The position numbers were made by a program, and so were the translations under genes. From Ralstonia pickettii DTP0602 (GTDB lineage Bacteria; Pseudomonadota; Gammaproteobacteria; Burkholderiales; Burkholderiaceae), in contig CP006667.1 of assembly GCA_000471925.1 (NCBI GenBank), forward strand, positions 3,534,001-3,598,000: DNA of 64,000 nt, given 5' to 3'. Shown here piece by piece: positions 17,716-26,428 of the stretch. Every line of letters starts with the position of its first letter. Position 1 is the stretch's first letter. The notes under the pieces were generated by a model. It worked only from the letters and a program-made list of their open reading frames with translations, did not search any database and was not told the origin of the DNA.

Positions 17716-17834
17716 CTGCCGTCGCACCGGAGCAGAGACCGGCCAGCCTGGGGCACGATGTCAGTACCTTCAGTGCCGTCCTCCGGGCATGTACAAGCGA
17801 ATATACAAACCATCCAGAATTGACTGAGGCAAGC

Positions 17835-18779
17835 GTGAAGAACCTGAATGAGAAAATCATCCTCCCGGGCGGAGCCGGCCTGGTCGGACAGAACCTCGTA
17901 GCCCGTCTGCGCGACCTGGGCTACACGAACATCGTGGTGCTGGACAAGCACCGCACCAACGTCGACGTGCTCAAGAAGACGCAACCCGATGTCCATGTCG
18001 AGTGCGTCGATGTCTCGTCCCCCGGCGAATGGCTCAAGCACTTCGAAGGCGCATCCGTCGTCGTCATGCTGCAAGCCCAGATCGGCGGCACCGACTGGCA
18101 GGAGTTCGTCCGCAACAACGTCGACTCGACACGCGTGGTCCTCGATGCGATCAAGGCGAACAATGTGCCGTACCTGGTACACATCAGCTCGTCTGTCGTC
18201 GAATCCGTGGCCGATGACTTCTACACCCGCAGCAAGAAGGCACAGGAAGACATGGTGCTGGCCAGCGGAATACCTTGCCCCGTGCTGCGCCCGACGCTGA
18301 TGTTCGGCTGGTTCGACCGCAAGCACCTCGGCTGGCTCTCGCGTTTCATGCAGACGGTCCCGGTGTTCCCGATCCCCGGGGATGGACGCTATATGCGCCA
18401 ACCGCTGTATGTCGGCGACTTCTGCCGCATCATCATCAGCTGTATCGAGAACCGGCGCGGCGCAGGTGTGTACAACATCTCAGGCCATGAGAAAGTCGAC
18501 TACATCGACATCATCCGCGAGATCAAGCGGGCCACCCGATCCAAGACGCCGATCGTGCGCATCCCCTATGGGCTGTTCTATGCGCTGCTGTGGACCTGGT
18601 CGCTATTCGACAAGAACCCGCCATTCACGACGCAACAGCTTGCCGCACTCAGCGCCAAGGACGAATTCGAAGTCATCGACTGGCCTGGCATCTTCGGCGT
18701 CAACTCGACCCCGTTCAAGAAAGCTGTCGACGAAACCTTTAACGATCCGCGCTACAGCCGCGTGGTGCTGGAGTTCTGA
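17835..18779 (+). CDS. NAD-dependent epimerase/dehydratase (extended SDR)
   Basis: The 314-residue protein has an N-terminal Rossmann loop LPGGAGLVGQNLV, a VDVSSPGEW acidic strand, VHISSSVVESVADDFYTRSKK (Ser and Tyr-x3-Lys catalytic set) and RPTLMFGWFDRKHLGWL in the substrate half. It belongs to the sugar-nucleotide epimerase/dehydratase superfamily, but the exact reaction is not recognisable. The GTG at 17835 is preferred because GAGG lies five bases before it; a TTG at 17820 is an alternative. It directly abuts the FAD oxidoreductase gene, with the stop and next ATG adjacent, so these two probably act together in a lipid- or nucleotide-sugar modification. Confidence 0.78.
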   Translation: MKNLNEKIILPGGAGLVGQNLVARLRDLGYTNIVVLDKHRTNVDVLKKTQPDVHVECVDVSSPGEWLKHFEGASVVVMLQAQIGGTDWQEFVRNNVDSTRVVLDAIKANNVPYLVHISSSVVESVADDFYTRSKKAQEDMVLASGIPCPVLRPTLMFGWFDRKHLGWLSRFMQTVPVFPIPGDGRYMRQPLYVGDFCRIIISCIENRRGAGVYNISGHEKVDYIDIIREIKRATRSKTPIVRIPYGLFYALLWTWSLFDKNPPFTTQQLAALSAKDEFEVIDWPGIFGVNSTPFKKAVDETFNDPRYSRVVLEF

Positions 18780-20060
18780 ATGTCGCAACGCATCGCCGTA
18801 CTCGGCGCCGGTCCGATGGGCCTGGGCGCTGCCTACCAACTCGTGCGCGATGGGCACAAACCCGTCATCTACGAAGCCGATGACCGCGTGGGCGGCATGG
18901 CAGCCTGTTTCGATTTTGGCGGCACATCGATCGAACGCTACTACCATTTCCATGCAACGTCGGACGTCGCCTTTTTCGAAGTCCTGAAGGAACTCGGCCT
19001 CACCGACAAGCTGCAATGGCGCGAAACCAAGATGGGCTACTACTACCAAGGGCAGGTACAGCCCTGGGGCAATCCCATCGCACTGTTAAAGTTCAAGGGC
19101 CTTAGCTTCATAGCCAAGTTCCGCTATGGCCTGCACGCCTTCCTGTCGACCAAGCGCAACGACTGGCGCCCCCTCGACAAGGTCGAGGCGACCGGCTGGA
19201 TTCGTCGCTGGATCGGTGAAGAGGCATGGGAAGTGCTCTGGCGCCGCCTGTTCGACTACAAGTTCTACGACTACGCCTACAACCTGTCCGCAGCCTGGAT
19301 CTGGAGCCGCATCCGCCGGATCGGTCGCTCTCGCTATGACCTGTTCCACGAAAAACTCGGTTATCTCGACGGCGGTTCCGATACATTGCTGAACGCTATG
19401 CGCGACGCCATCATTGCGGGAGGCGGCGAGTTCCGCATGTCGACGCCCGTGCAGCGGGTCGTCATCGACAATGGCAGTGTCAAGGGTGTGGAAACCGGGG
19501 ATGGCATCGAAAGCTACGACAGAGTCATCAGCACCGTCCCACTGCCGTATGTGCCCCGTATCATGCCGGACTTGCCTGCGGATGTACTCGACAAGTTCAG
19601 AAGAATCAAAAACGTTGCCGTTGTCTGCGTCATAGCCAAGCTAAAGAAGCCGGTCACGGACAACTTCTGGCTCAACGTCAATGACCCCGGCATGGACATT
19701 CCCGGTATCGTCGAATATACGAACCTGCGCAAGATGCACGATCACATTGTCTACGTTCCGTACTACGTGCCGGGCGAACACCCGAAGTACAAGGAACCAG
19801 ACACGGTCTTCATCGACAAAGTGAAGTCCTACCTGATGAAAATCAATCCGTCGCTACAGGAAAGCGATTTTATCGAAGTCCGTGCCAGCCGCTACCGCTT
19901 CGCGCAACCGATCTGCGAGCCGGGATACCTCGACCGCCTGCCGCCGATCCAACTACCGGTAAAGGGCCTCCTTGTCGCCGACACGTCCTACTACTACCCG
20001 GAAGACCGCGGCATCTCGGAAAGCATCGGGCTCGCACGCAAGATGGCCCGGATGTTCTGA
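18780..20060 (+). CDS. FAD-dependent oxidoreductase of the protoporphyrinogen oxidase/amine oxidase-like family
   Basis: The 426-residue protein begins with a dinucleotide-binding fold (IAVLGAGPMGLGAAYQL, then VIYEADDRVGGMA) and continues with SIERYYHFH, WRETKMGYYYQG and FHEKLGYLDGGSDTLLNAM. This pattern matches the uncharacterised NAD(P)/FAD-binding group found in glycan clusters next to GtrA and epimerase genes. It shares its fold with UDP-galactopyranose mutase and protoporphyrinogen oxidase, but the catalytic residues of either are not obvious. A role in modifying a sugar donor is inferred from context only. The stop overlaps the gtrA-like start by one base. Confidence 0.8.
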   Translation: MSQRIAVLGAGPMGLGAAYQLVRDGHKPVIYEADDRVGGMAACFDFGGTSIERYYHFHATSDVAFFEVLKELGLTDKLQWRETKMGYYYQGQVQPWGNPIALLKFKGLSFIAKFRYGLHAFLSTKRNDWRPLDKVEATGWIRRWIGEEAWEVLWRRLFDYKFYDYAYNLSAAWIWSRIRRIGRSRYDLFHEKLGYLDGGSDTLLNAMRDAIIAGGGEFRMSTPVQRVVIDNGSVKGVETGDGIESYDRVISTVPLPYVPRIMPDLPADVLDKFRRIKNVAVVCVIAKLKKPVTDNFWLNVNDPGMDIPGIVEYTNLRKMHDHIVYVPYYVPGEHPKYKEPDTVFIDKVKSYLMKINPSLQESDFIEVRASRYRFAQPICEPGYLDRLPPIQLPVKGLLVADTSYYYPEDRGISESIGLARKMARMF

Positions 20061-20449
20061 TGCCGTCTCGTACCTTCCTGCTGTTCCTGCTGACCGGCGG
20101 TTTCGCAGCCACGGTCAACTGGACAAGCCGTATCGTCTACAACTTGTGGTTGCCCTACTCCTATGCAATCGTGGCCGCATACTTGACAGGCATGGTCACG
20201 GCGTTTGTATTGGCAAAGGTATTCGTTTTTACTACTTCCACCCAGTCGACAGGCCGCTCGGCGCTGATCTTCACGCTTGTCAACATCGCTGCGGTCCTCC
20301 AGACCTGGGGGGTTAGCGTAGTATTGGCCTACTATCTGTTACCCGCGCTTGGCGTGATATCGCACTCAAAGGAAATTGCACACTTGTTTGGAGTCGCCGT
20401 ACCTGTTGTTACAAGCTATATCGGCCACAAGAAATATTCGTTCCGATAG
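20060..20449 (+). CDS. GtrA family small membrane protein (probable lipid-sugar flippase)
   Basis: The 129-residue protein has four hydrophobic helices (around residues 5-25, 32-54, 68-92, 98-120) and the GtrA opening FLLFLLTGGFAATVNWTSR, with FVLAKVFVF in helix two and a final YIGHKKYSFR. GtrA proteins are thought to flip polyprenyl-phosphate-linked monosaccharides to the periplasmic face. Here it sits between the DprE1/DprE2-type module and a GtrII-like membrane transferase, consistent with flipping the furanose donor. Start at 20060 overlaps the upstream stop (TGATG). Confidence 0.88.
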   Translation: MPSRTFLLFLLTGGFAATVNWTSRIVYNLWLPYSYAIVAAYLTGMVTAFVLAKVFVFTTSTQSTGRSALIFTLVNIAAVLQTWGVSVVLAYYLLPALGVISHSKEIAHLFGVAVPVVTSYIGHKKYSFR

Positions 20450-20525
20450 GCTCTTTGGCCTGGATTGTGGCCATCTGCTCTAGGCCACTAGACAACCTTC
20501 CCTCAATCACCAGCAAGAGCTGTAT

Positions 20526-22112
20526 TTGGTGAAAATGCTGGGCGTTACAGAGGTAAACAGCCCCAACAATCCAAGAGCAGTACCCGAATCCTGGCAACAG
20601 ATAGATTTCCCAAAGAAAGTGAAGAATCAAGATATCCTTACGAACACCCGAACCTTGAGCAGGGACCAGATCGCGTTTTGTGGCGCTCTGTTAGGGTTGC
20701 TCCTCAGTAAGGGGCTCGCACTATTTCCGGCATATGGGCTGGATGACTACGTGGCAGTCCATCAGGATAGACATCCACTTTTCTATGTTTCGCAGGGTCG
20801 CTTTACTCAAGCCGCGATTCAGGTGGCCCTCTCAACTCTTGGAGTTACGCCAACCTCGATCGCCTGGACGTCCACACTGCTGTTCTTCATTTTTGCAGCG
20901 CTTGCCATCTCAAGCTCTCTGCTTTATATAGCACGGACTCGCGGCAACGGATTTACCTTCGCCGCAGCCGGAGCACTGATTGGGGCACATCCATACCTGA
21001 CTGAGTATTTTACGTTCAGGGAATCCTTGATAACCCAGGGCACGGCCTTCGGATTGCTAGCACTCGTTTTTGTGTTCGCTAGATACCATGAAAATACGAA
21101 CGAAAAACTCCCAAGACTGCATTCATTAGGATGGCTGGCAATTCCTCTGGTGCTTCTTGCTGGAGCCCAACAGACAACGTTTATTGTGGCCTTTTTCGTT
21201 GTGCTAGCGAGAATTACCGTAGATTCATTATGGAGCAGCCAGCAACGAGGATTCGCTGCTGCCCTTCGGGCTAACGCACCCGTTATATTTGCATTTGCAG
21301 CGGCAATCGTCATCTATGTACTTGCCTACAAGATCTGCAGGAACGCACTGAGCGCTGCATTAGATACAAGAGGGTCTATTGTAGCGCTCACCGAAATTAT
21401 CCCTAGGATAGCCAAGGTAGGCGATTTGACTTGGAAGATCCTTATTCAGTCTGAGCCAGTGTTGTCGGCCGTTCCCAAGATATTGCTTGCCTTGATCATT
21501 CTTTTCTTCCTTGGGAAAGTCGGACTCAAAAGCCCAAAGATTGCAGCAATGATTGTCTGCATGACGGCCGCGATGTATCTTGGAAGTGTATTTCTTATCA
21601 CCATCTCCGCCGTGTGGTGGCCAGTTCCGCGTGCGGTGTATGGAGTTGGCTTTGTTTACGGAGTAGTTTTATCGGTCATTTCGCTTTGGCTCTCGCACAC
21701 GGAAGCCCGCCAACTTTCCATCGGCGCTCTGATCGTTGCTATTATCTTTTCTTTCCACAGCAATGCAATGCTTCATGATCAGGCTCGGCTTAACCGGTGG
21801 GATTCATGGGTTGCCGGCGGCATCGCGAAAGACCTTTTGAAAAAAGGTATCTCGGCAGATCAAAAGGTCACTCTCGTGGGTGCGAAATGGAGACATCCCA
21901 TCGGCATGCGCACCCTTGAAGGGGATCTGAATGCCTCTGCACTACCCGTAGCTTGGGCAGCTCAGTATCTGATGATGGAAGTCACCGGCAGGTCTTGGAA
22001 CGTAGACTCTGTCGCACAAGCAGAGCAATGCAGGAACAGCCCCCCTTGGCCAGCTGACGAGTCAATCAAGATAATTTCCGGCTCAGTCTTCGTCTGCATG
22101 GGGGAACGATAG
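20526..22112 (+). CDS. GtrII-like polytopic membrane glycosyltransferase (GT-C type)
   Basis: The 528-residue product has about ten membrane helices and an N-terminal YGLDDYVAVHQDRH loop followed by VSQGRFTQAAIQVAL. This Asp-Asp...GR arrangement is typical of the glucosyltransferase GtrII family and other GT-C enzymes that use polyprenyl-phosphate sugars on the periplasmic side. It may transfer the furanose made by the upstream module onto O-antigen or another acceptor. The start is uncertain: TTG 20526, GTG 20529 and ATG 20535 are close together, with AAGAG at 20515. The gene is markedly less G+C rich than the genes before it, so it may have a different origin. The precise sugar and acceptor are unknown. 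Confidence 0.75.
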   Translation: MVKMLGVTEVNSPNNPRAVPESWQQIDFPKKVKNQDILTNTRTLSRDQIAFCGALLGLLLSKGLALFPAYGLDDYVAVHQDRHPLFYVSQGRFTQAAIQVALSTLGVTPTSIAWTSTLLFFIFAALAISSSLLYIARTRGNGFTFAAAGALIGAHPYLTEYFTFRESLITQGTAFGLLALVFVFARYHENTNEKLPRLHSLGWLAIPLVLLAGAQQTTFIVAFFVVLARITVDSLWSSQQRGFAAALRANAPVIFAFAAAIVIYVLAYKICRNALSAALDTRGSIVALTEIIPRIAKVGDLTWKILIQSEPVLSAVPKILLALIILFFLGKVGLKSPKIAAMIVCMTAAMYLGSVFLITISAVWWPVPRAVYGVGFVYGVVLSVISLWLSHTEARQLSIGALIVAIIFSFHSNAMLHDQARLNRWDSWVAGGIAKDLLKKGISADQKVTLVGAKWRHPIGMRTLEGDLNASALPVAWAAQYLMMEVTGRSWNVDSVAQAEQCRNSPPWPADESIKIISGSVFVCMGER

Positions 22113-22276
22113 TCCCCGCGTGGCAATTGGAAAGCAGGGTGTTCCAGACGTCAGCGTGCGAGCCGCGGTGACGCGTTGCGTCCGGTGGCATGTTCAGGCC
22201 CAAGGTACCGAAGCGAGCGATCAACGCCTGCTCGAGCGATCGCAATAGGAATGCCCATTACTGGGCACCCTCCACA

Positions 22277-22620
22277 CAGATCCCGGAAGTAGAAGAAGCG
22301 GCCCTTCACTGTGGAGGGCAACCAGGTGATGTCCCAGCACCAGACCTGGCTGGGGCCGTCGGCAGTGTGCGTGGTCGGCGCCCGGGGCTTGGCCTGTCGG
22401 CTGCGGCCGTGCCGGCGCCCCTGGCCCTCAGCCTTGAGACGGCGGTAGAACGTCGATTCCGAGGCCCGGTAGCGACCCTCGTCGGCCAGCTTCGGCACGA
22501 TCTGATGCGGCGTCAGGCTCTCGTAGCCAGGCTGGTTGGCGGCAGGCCAGCACGGCCTGCCGCTCCGCCTCGCGGTGCTTGGTGGCTGGCACCGGGCCGG
22601 CAAGATCCAGAGGTGCGGCC
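22277..22620 (-). pseudogene. IS3-family transposase (OrfB) remnant
   Basis: On the minus strand, the part around 22520-22277 translates to an OrfB N-terminal segment: TPHQIVPKLADEGRYRASES, then STFYRRLKAEG and VWCWDITWLPSTVKG, which contains the first catalytic Asp of the DDE triad (in WDIT). The more upstream part (KHREAERQAVLA) lies in another frame, so there is a frameshift near 22545. Downstream of the FYF at about 22280 homology stops abruptly. The second and third catalytic residues, OrfA and both inverted repeats were not found. This is an inactive scar. Confidence 0.8.
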
Positions 22621-22729
22621 GTATCAGGGCAAGTGACAGAAGTGGACGAGAGGCGTATCTGTCCACGCTGCCACCGAATGTTTCTCCAATCTTCCCGCAG
22701 GATGGCTAAGTGCGATTGCTAGGCGGTCG

Positions 22730-23536
22730 TCACTTCCAGTAATCTAGGAAGCCTTGCTTAAAGAGGTAGGTCGCTTTGCCTTCCCTTTCATTTGCGCGAT
22801 CGACAACGCGCTTAATCTCTTCAAATGGTCGCTTGAAGAAAAGCCATAGGCGCGATTCGACCTCGTAGATGGAGCACTGGTATCCCCATTCGCGGAACAG
22901 CACCTCCATGCTCCGGTTCGTAAAAAATGAGCAATGAACTGGCAGCAGGTAGAACCACTCAGGATCTGCGGGAATCTCTTCACGAACCAAGGTGTGTAGG
23001 CCCATCACACCGCTTGTGGAAACAAGCGCGTTAATCGCATCGAGACCTTCGCGTGTTCTTAAATGCTCGAACACGGATGTGGAAATAACGAAGTCAAACG
23101 TCGCCGGCATGGGCGCGGTCTTCAGAGCCGGTTCGGGGCACCCCATGTACCGATCGAAGTTCAGCAATGTACGGTCACTAACTCTCTGCAAGGCAGCAGA
23201 TAGTTGACCTCCGCCAGCTGCATAGTCAATCCATGGACGCTCGGCAGGTATCAGTCCCAGATGCGCGCAATCCGCAATGAACGCCGCCTGCGCGTCGATT
23301 CTGGCCAGCCATCGTGGATCGTCTGGATTGTGCTCAAGGGATTGGTAGCCTGAATGATATGCCGCATTCAGGGTGCTCCAATCCTCGTCGGACATGTCGG
23401 CATGGGTCTGAGAAAGAACAAATCCGCAACGAGCACACCGAGTGTACTCGACATCAGACAAACCGAAGCCTGAGAAGCGTTTGCTGAAGTACGGAAAGGA
23501 TGGGCCGGCACAGACCAAACAGCGATTGTTTTCCAT
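22730..23536 (-). CDS. SAM-dependent methyltransferase with N-terminal zinc-ribbon
   Basis: The 268-residue protein (from the ATG at 23536) starts with a CLVC...CARC four-cysteine motif (Cys6, 9, 34, 37), likely a zinc knuckle. A class I methyltransferase domain follows, with WIDYAAGGGQLSAAL as the SAM-binding glycine loop, FDFVISTSVFEHL and later HCSFFTNRSMEVLFREWGY. Such genes modify sugars in O-antigen clusters or act on small molecules. None of the possible starts (TTG 23557, ATG 23542, ATG 23536) has a good Shine-Dalgarno. It lies between the IS3 scar and the muramidase fragment, at the end of the minus-strand O-antigen cluster, and may methylate the chain. Confidence 0.8.
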   Translation of the reverse strand: MENNRCLVCAGPSFPYFSKRFSGFGLSDVEYTRCARCGFVLSQTHADMSDEDWSTLNAAYHSGYQSLEHNPDDPRWLARIDAQAAFIADCAHLGLIPAERPWIDYAAGGGQLSAALQRVSDRTLLNFDRYMGCPEPALKTAPMPATFDFVISTSVFEHLRTREGLDAINALVSTSGVMGLHTLVREEIPADPEWFYLLPVHCSFFTNRSMEVLFREWGYQCSIYEVESRLWLFFKRPFEEIKRVVDRANEREGKATYLFKQGFLDYWK

Positions 23537-23696
23537 GAGCATACGTGGGGTATCCAAAGATCATTGCCATTCTTTCCAGTGTAACAGGTGATGGCTGACT
23601 GACCATTCCCGGAGCCCTTAGGCCACGCGCCTGATCGCCCCCGGGGTACGGCCGAGTCCAGTGAATTACTCTTTATGACATCTTGCACAAGAGTGC

Positions 23697-23719
23697 AACC
23701 ACATTCCGGTGGTTTTTTT
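23697..23719 (+). terminator. Intrinsic terminator upstream of the muramidase fragment
   Basis: The arms AACCAC (23697-23702) and GTGGTT (23709-23714) form a short stem with a six-base loop, followed by a run of T to 23719. It precedes the muramidase fragment and could be part of the same phage-derived segment. Confidence 0.6.
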
Positions 23720-23803
23720 CATGCCCGCCTTGCGCGTGCTTCATCATTTCTGAAGCACGCATGCAATTACACAGATCCCGCCAGTCTACCGGGAGGCCAC
23801 AAC

Positions 23804-24004
23804 ATGGCCGCGATTCTCGACATGCTGGCCTACAGCGAGGGTACGTCGACCGTACCTGGTAGCGACGACGGCTACAACGTTAACGTCGGCGGCCAGATCT
23901 TACACGGCTGCGCCGCGCATCCACGCATCCCGGTGCTGACCAACTGGGGATGGAGCGACGCGGCAGGCCGGCACCAGGTCATGGCTGCTATGAACTTCCG
24001 ATAA
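23804..24004 (+). pseudogene. Phage muramidase/lysozyme fragment (N-terminal part only)
   Basis: The 66-codon frame starts at an ATG with GGGAGG seven bases upstream and reads MAAILDMLAYSEGTS, then DGYNVNVGGQILHGCAAHPR. This matches the N-terminus of phage muramidases of the GH24/GH104 type, whose catalytic Glu lies in the SEGT motif. The full enzyme would be more than 140 residues; here the frame ends after ...AAGRHQVMAAMNFR. It is inactive and probably a prophage remnant, placed between O-antigen genes on the opposite strand. Confidence 0.7.
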
Positions 24005-24039
24005 TCGAAAAATCGATCGCTCAGCAATCCGCGCAATCG

Positions 24040-25548
24040 TCACAGGTAGCCAGGAATCGCTGCAATGACTGACCGGAATTGCTCCCCCGTATGTCGATTT
24101 CTAAGGAGTTCTTCGGCCTGTTCCCAAAGCACCTGACTTTGTCGCGGATCCTCGATGAGGCGGCGGAGACCATGCACGTAACCCTGCACATCGTCCTGTT
24201 CGACTGGCACCCCCGTTTCCGGAGTAATAAACTCGCCGACCCCGCCAACTGATGACGCCACGATGGGAAGTCCTGCCGCCGTCGCGTCCAATAATACGAT
24301 AGGAAGTCCATCCCACGCCGAGGTATAAAGAAAGGCGGCGTACTCACCGTTTTCCACTAGGTGATCGAGGGAACTGAAAGGGCCATTTACAGTAACGTTA
24401 CCAAGGGCAACCATACGTGCGGCAAGGTTGCGCTCTTCCTGAGCATTACCACAGCCATGCACATCAAAACGCACGTCGGGCATCTCTGCCGCAATCTTCT
24501 CAAGCAGATCGACGCGCTTTTGTCGGCTAAAACGTCCCGCCCACAGCACTGTACGCCCCGAACCAGCACGGTATCGGGTAGCACCATTTAATGCGTGCGG
24601 GAAGTACAGAGTATGAAGCTTGTTGCTGCTGGCGCCAAATCGCTTTATCAGTTCACGTGGGTATGCCTGCGTGTCGCAGAAGACGCCGTCGAGATATGGC
24701 AGACAACTCGGAAAATAAATATCTGCGTAACTCCACCGTACGCCCTGATGATCAACGTCGTCGCAAAATACGCTCGCGAACATGGCCTTCCCCAGAGTAC
24801 GCAGGGACTGACCATGATGACGCACCACATCCCAGCCAAGGGAAGAATTGATCACATGAATAGTCTTCGCTGAAGACTGAATCAGGATTCTTGTCAGTAC
24901 CGCCATCTGCTCGTCGAAGGACAGACTACTGGCCAGCTCGCCGAAAGGCAGGAATCCAGCATCTTTTGGCAACCGATTTGCCCACGGCGACTCAGCATCG
25001 AGTGTTGCAATGACAAGCACCGATTTTCCGGCGGCGACCGCGGCTTCTGCGTGATGCAGGATTCCCTGGTCAGCACCTCCGTGCTTCAACCACGGCGCTA
25101 GGATGATCAGGTCAGGGGATTGCTCGCGTATCGCGGGATAGCATTCAGCGTAGAGGATGCCAGCCGCTGGCCTCAGCGGAAACACATACGGTTGGAACGA
25201 TGCTACCAGTTCATCCCTCGGGTACAACGAAGGTTCGATCTCAGCAAGTTCGAGCATCTCACCAATTGCCCAGTCTGGCAGTATCGCCGATGCAGCCCGA
25301 GGGGACACTTCCGTCTGCGCTGCGATTGCGGCCATGTCTCCGCTAACCGGTTGCGCTGGCGCAGCTTGCTCTATCAGTTGGCCTTCCAGTTGCCTGAACG
25401 AGATCGTATGCCCCCCAACAAGTGTCAATTTGGTGTAGTGAAGTAGAGTCTCTATCCGATCGCCAATTGACGGCGGCAGCATCCGCACGATCGGCTTGAA
25501 CACTGACCGCCAGGTAGCACGAACGACCTTCTTAACCAACAGCTTCAT
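24040..25548 (-). CDS. Glycosyltransferase family 4 with long N-terminal extension
   Basis: The 502-residue protein has about 140 residues of unassigned N-terminal sequence before the GT-B core begins (LIILAPWLKHGGADQGILHH). The donor domain shows TVLWAGRFSRQKRVDLLEKI, VNGPFSSLDHL and the late ATAAGLPIVASSVGGVGEFI. It is a retaining GT4 type enzyme of an O-antigen cluster; its sugar and linkage are unknown. The ATG at 25548 overlaps the stop of the upstream GT2 gene (ATGA). Its donor-domain sequence resembles the GT4 half of the 829-residue fusion at 31286-33775, suggesting duplication. Confidence 0.83.
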   Translation of the reverse strand: MKLLVKKVVRATWRSVFKPIVRMLPPSIGDRIETLLHYTKLTLVGGHTISFRQLEGQLIEQAAPAQPVSGDMAAIAAQTEVSPRAASAILPDWAIGEMLELAEIEPSLYPRDELVASFQPYVFPLRPAAGILYAECYPAIREQSPDLIILAPWLKHGGADQGILHHAEAAVAAGKSVLVIATLDAESPWANRLPKDAGFLPFGELASSLSFDEQMAVLTRILIQSSAKTIHVINSSLGWDVVRHHGQSLRTLGKAMFASVFCDDVDHQGVRWSYADIYFPSCLPYLDGVFCDTQAYPRELIKRFGASSNKLHTLYFPHALNGATRYRAGSGRTVLWAGRFSRQKRVDLLEKIAAEMPDVRFDVHGCGNAQEERNLAARMVALGNVTVNGPFSSLDHLVENGEYAAFLYTSAWDGLPIVLLDATAAGLPIVASSVGGVGEFITPETGVPVEQDDVQGYVHGLRRLIEDPRQSQVLWEQAEELLRNRHTGEQFRSVIAAIPGYL

Positions 25549-26342
25549 CGAATAGCTCCGCTACTACCATAGATCCATTCCTGCCATTTCTCTGGCTCAT
25601 CGAAGAAACGACTTGGCCGGACGGTTGCACCATTCTGCGCCATCTCAGTGACCATTGAGGACGCTTTCCGGCGATAGAACAACGCCGTCCTGGGTGCCGT
25701 TACATGCTTGATGCCATAAGCAAGCGTCTCGAGATTCCAATGCCAGTCTTCATAGCCGAAGCCGGTTGTACGGAGATGGGTTGGCTGGTAGGGGTGGCGC
25801 AAGTAGATGTCACGTGCGCCGAAGGAGCAAGACACCCACGGATGTACCATCATGCAACTGGATATCGGATAGCTTTCCGAGTCCATGTTAAAAGTCTTCG
25901 CAACGCAATGAATAGCGCCGAAGGAGATGGTTAGCTCGGGATGCACTATCACCGCTCCGTTTGCCATCTTGGCGGTCTGAAGCGCGGATGTAAACCAATC
26001 CTTGGAGTAGTAATCGTCTCCATCCAGGATGGCAACGTACGGCGCGCTTGCGCGCGCAATGCCATCATTTCGAGACGACGCCAAGTCTCCGTTATGAACT
26101 TTTACGACTTTGTCGCTTGGCCTAATCGCGGGATGAGTGGTCACAATTCGGGTCGTTTCCTCATCAGCCGAATCGAGTACAGCAACCAACTCGACTGAGA
26201 TGCCCGCGGCTTCGGATGCTACCCTCAATCGCGAAAACCCCAGTAATGCGAAGTTTGCCAAGACCTTTTCCCCATGAAAGGTCATGATGGCGCTAACCGT
26301 CGGATCTAGAGTCATCTCAATACGATTCGGCGACATTTCCAT
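25545..26342 (-). CDS. Glycosyltransferase family 2
   Basis: This inverting GT-A enzyme shows VSAIMTFHGEKVLANFAL at the N-terminus, the VKVHNGDLASSRNDGIARA nucleotide-binding segment and the YVAILDGDDYYSKDW motif that contains the metal-binding DGDD. A late FGYEDWHWNLETL segment supplies the catalytic Asp region (ED). The ATG at 26342 is preferred because AGGA lies nine bases upstream, giving 265 residues. A longer reading to a TTG at 26471 would overlap the epimerase gene by 43 bases, and ATG 26363 is another option. It is coupled to the downstream GT4 gene by ATGA. Substrate unknown. Confidence 0.8.
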   Translation of the reverse strand: MEMSPNRIEMTLDPTVSAIMTFHGEKVLANFALLGFSRLRVASEAAGISVELVAVLDSADEETTRIVTTHPAIRPSDKVVKVHNGDLASSRNDGIARASAPYVAILDGDDYYSKDWFTSALQTAKMANGAVIVHPELTISFGAIHCVAKTFNMDSESYPISSCMMVHPWVSCSFGARDIYLRHPYQPTHLRTTGFGYEDWHWNLETLAYGIKHVTAPRTALFYRRKASSMVTEMAQNGATVRPSRFFDEPEKWQEWIYGSSGAIR

Positions 26343-26428
26343 ACTCAGTGTTCCTATCTGCATATCCGGTGCATTGGACTCAGGGACGCAAGGGTAGTGC
26401 TCGATGGTACGACCGGTGGACCATCCGT

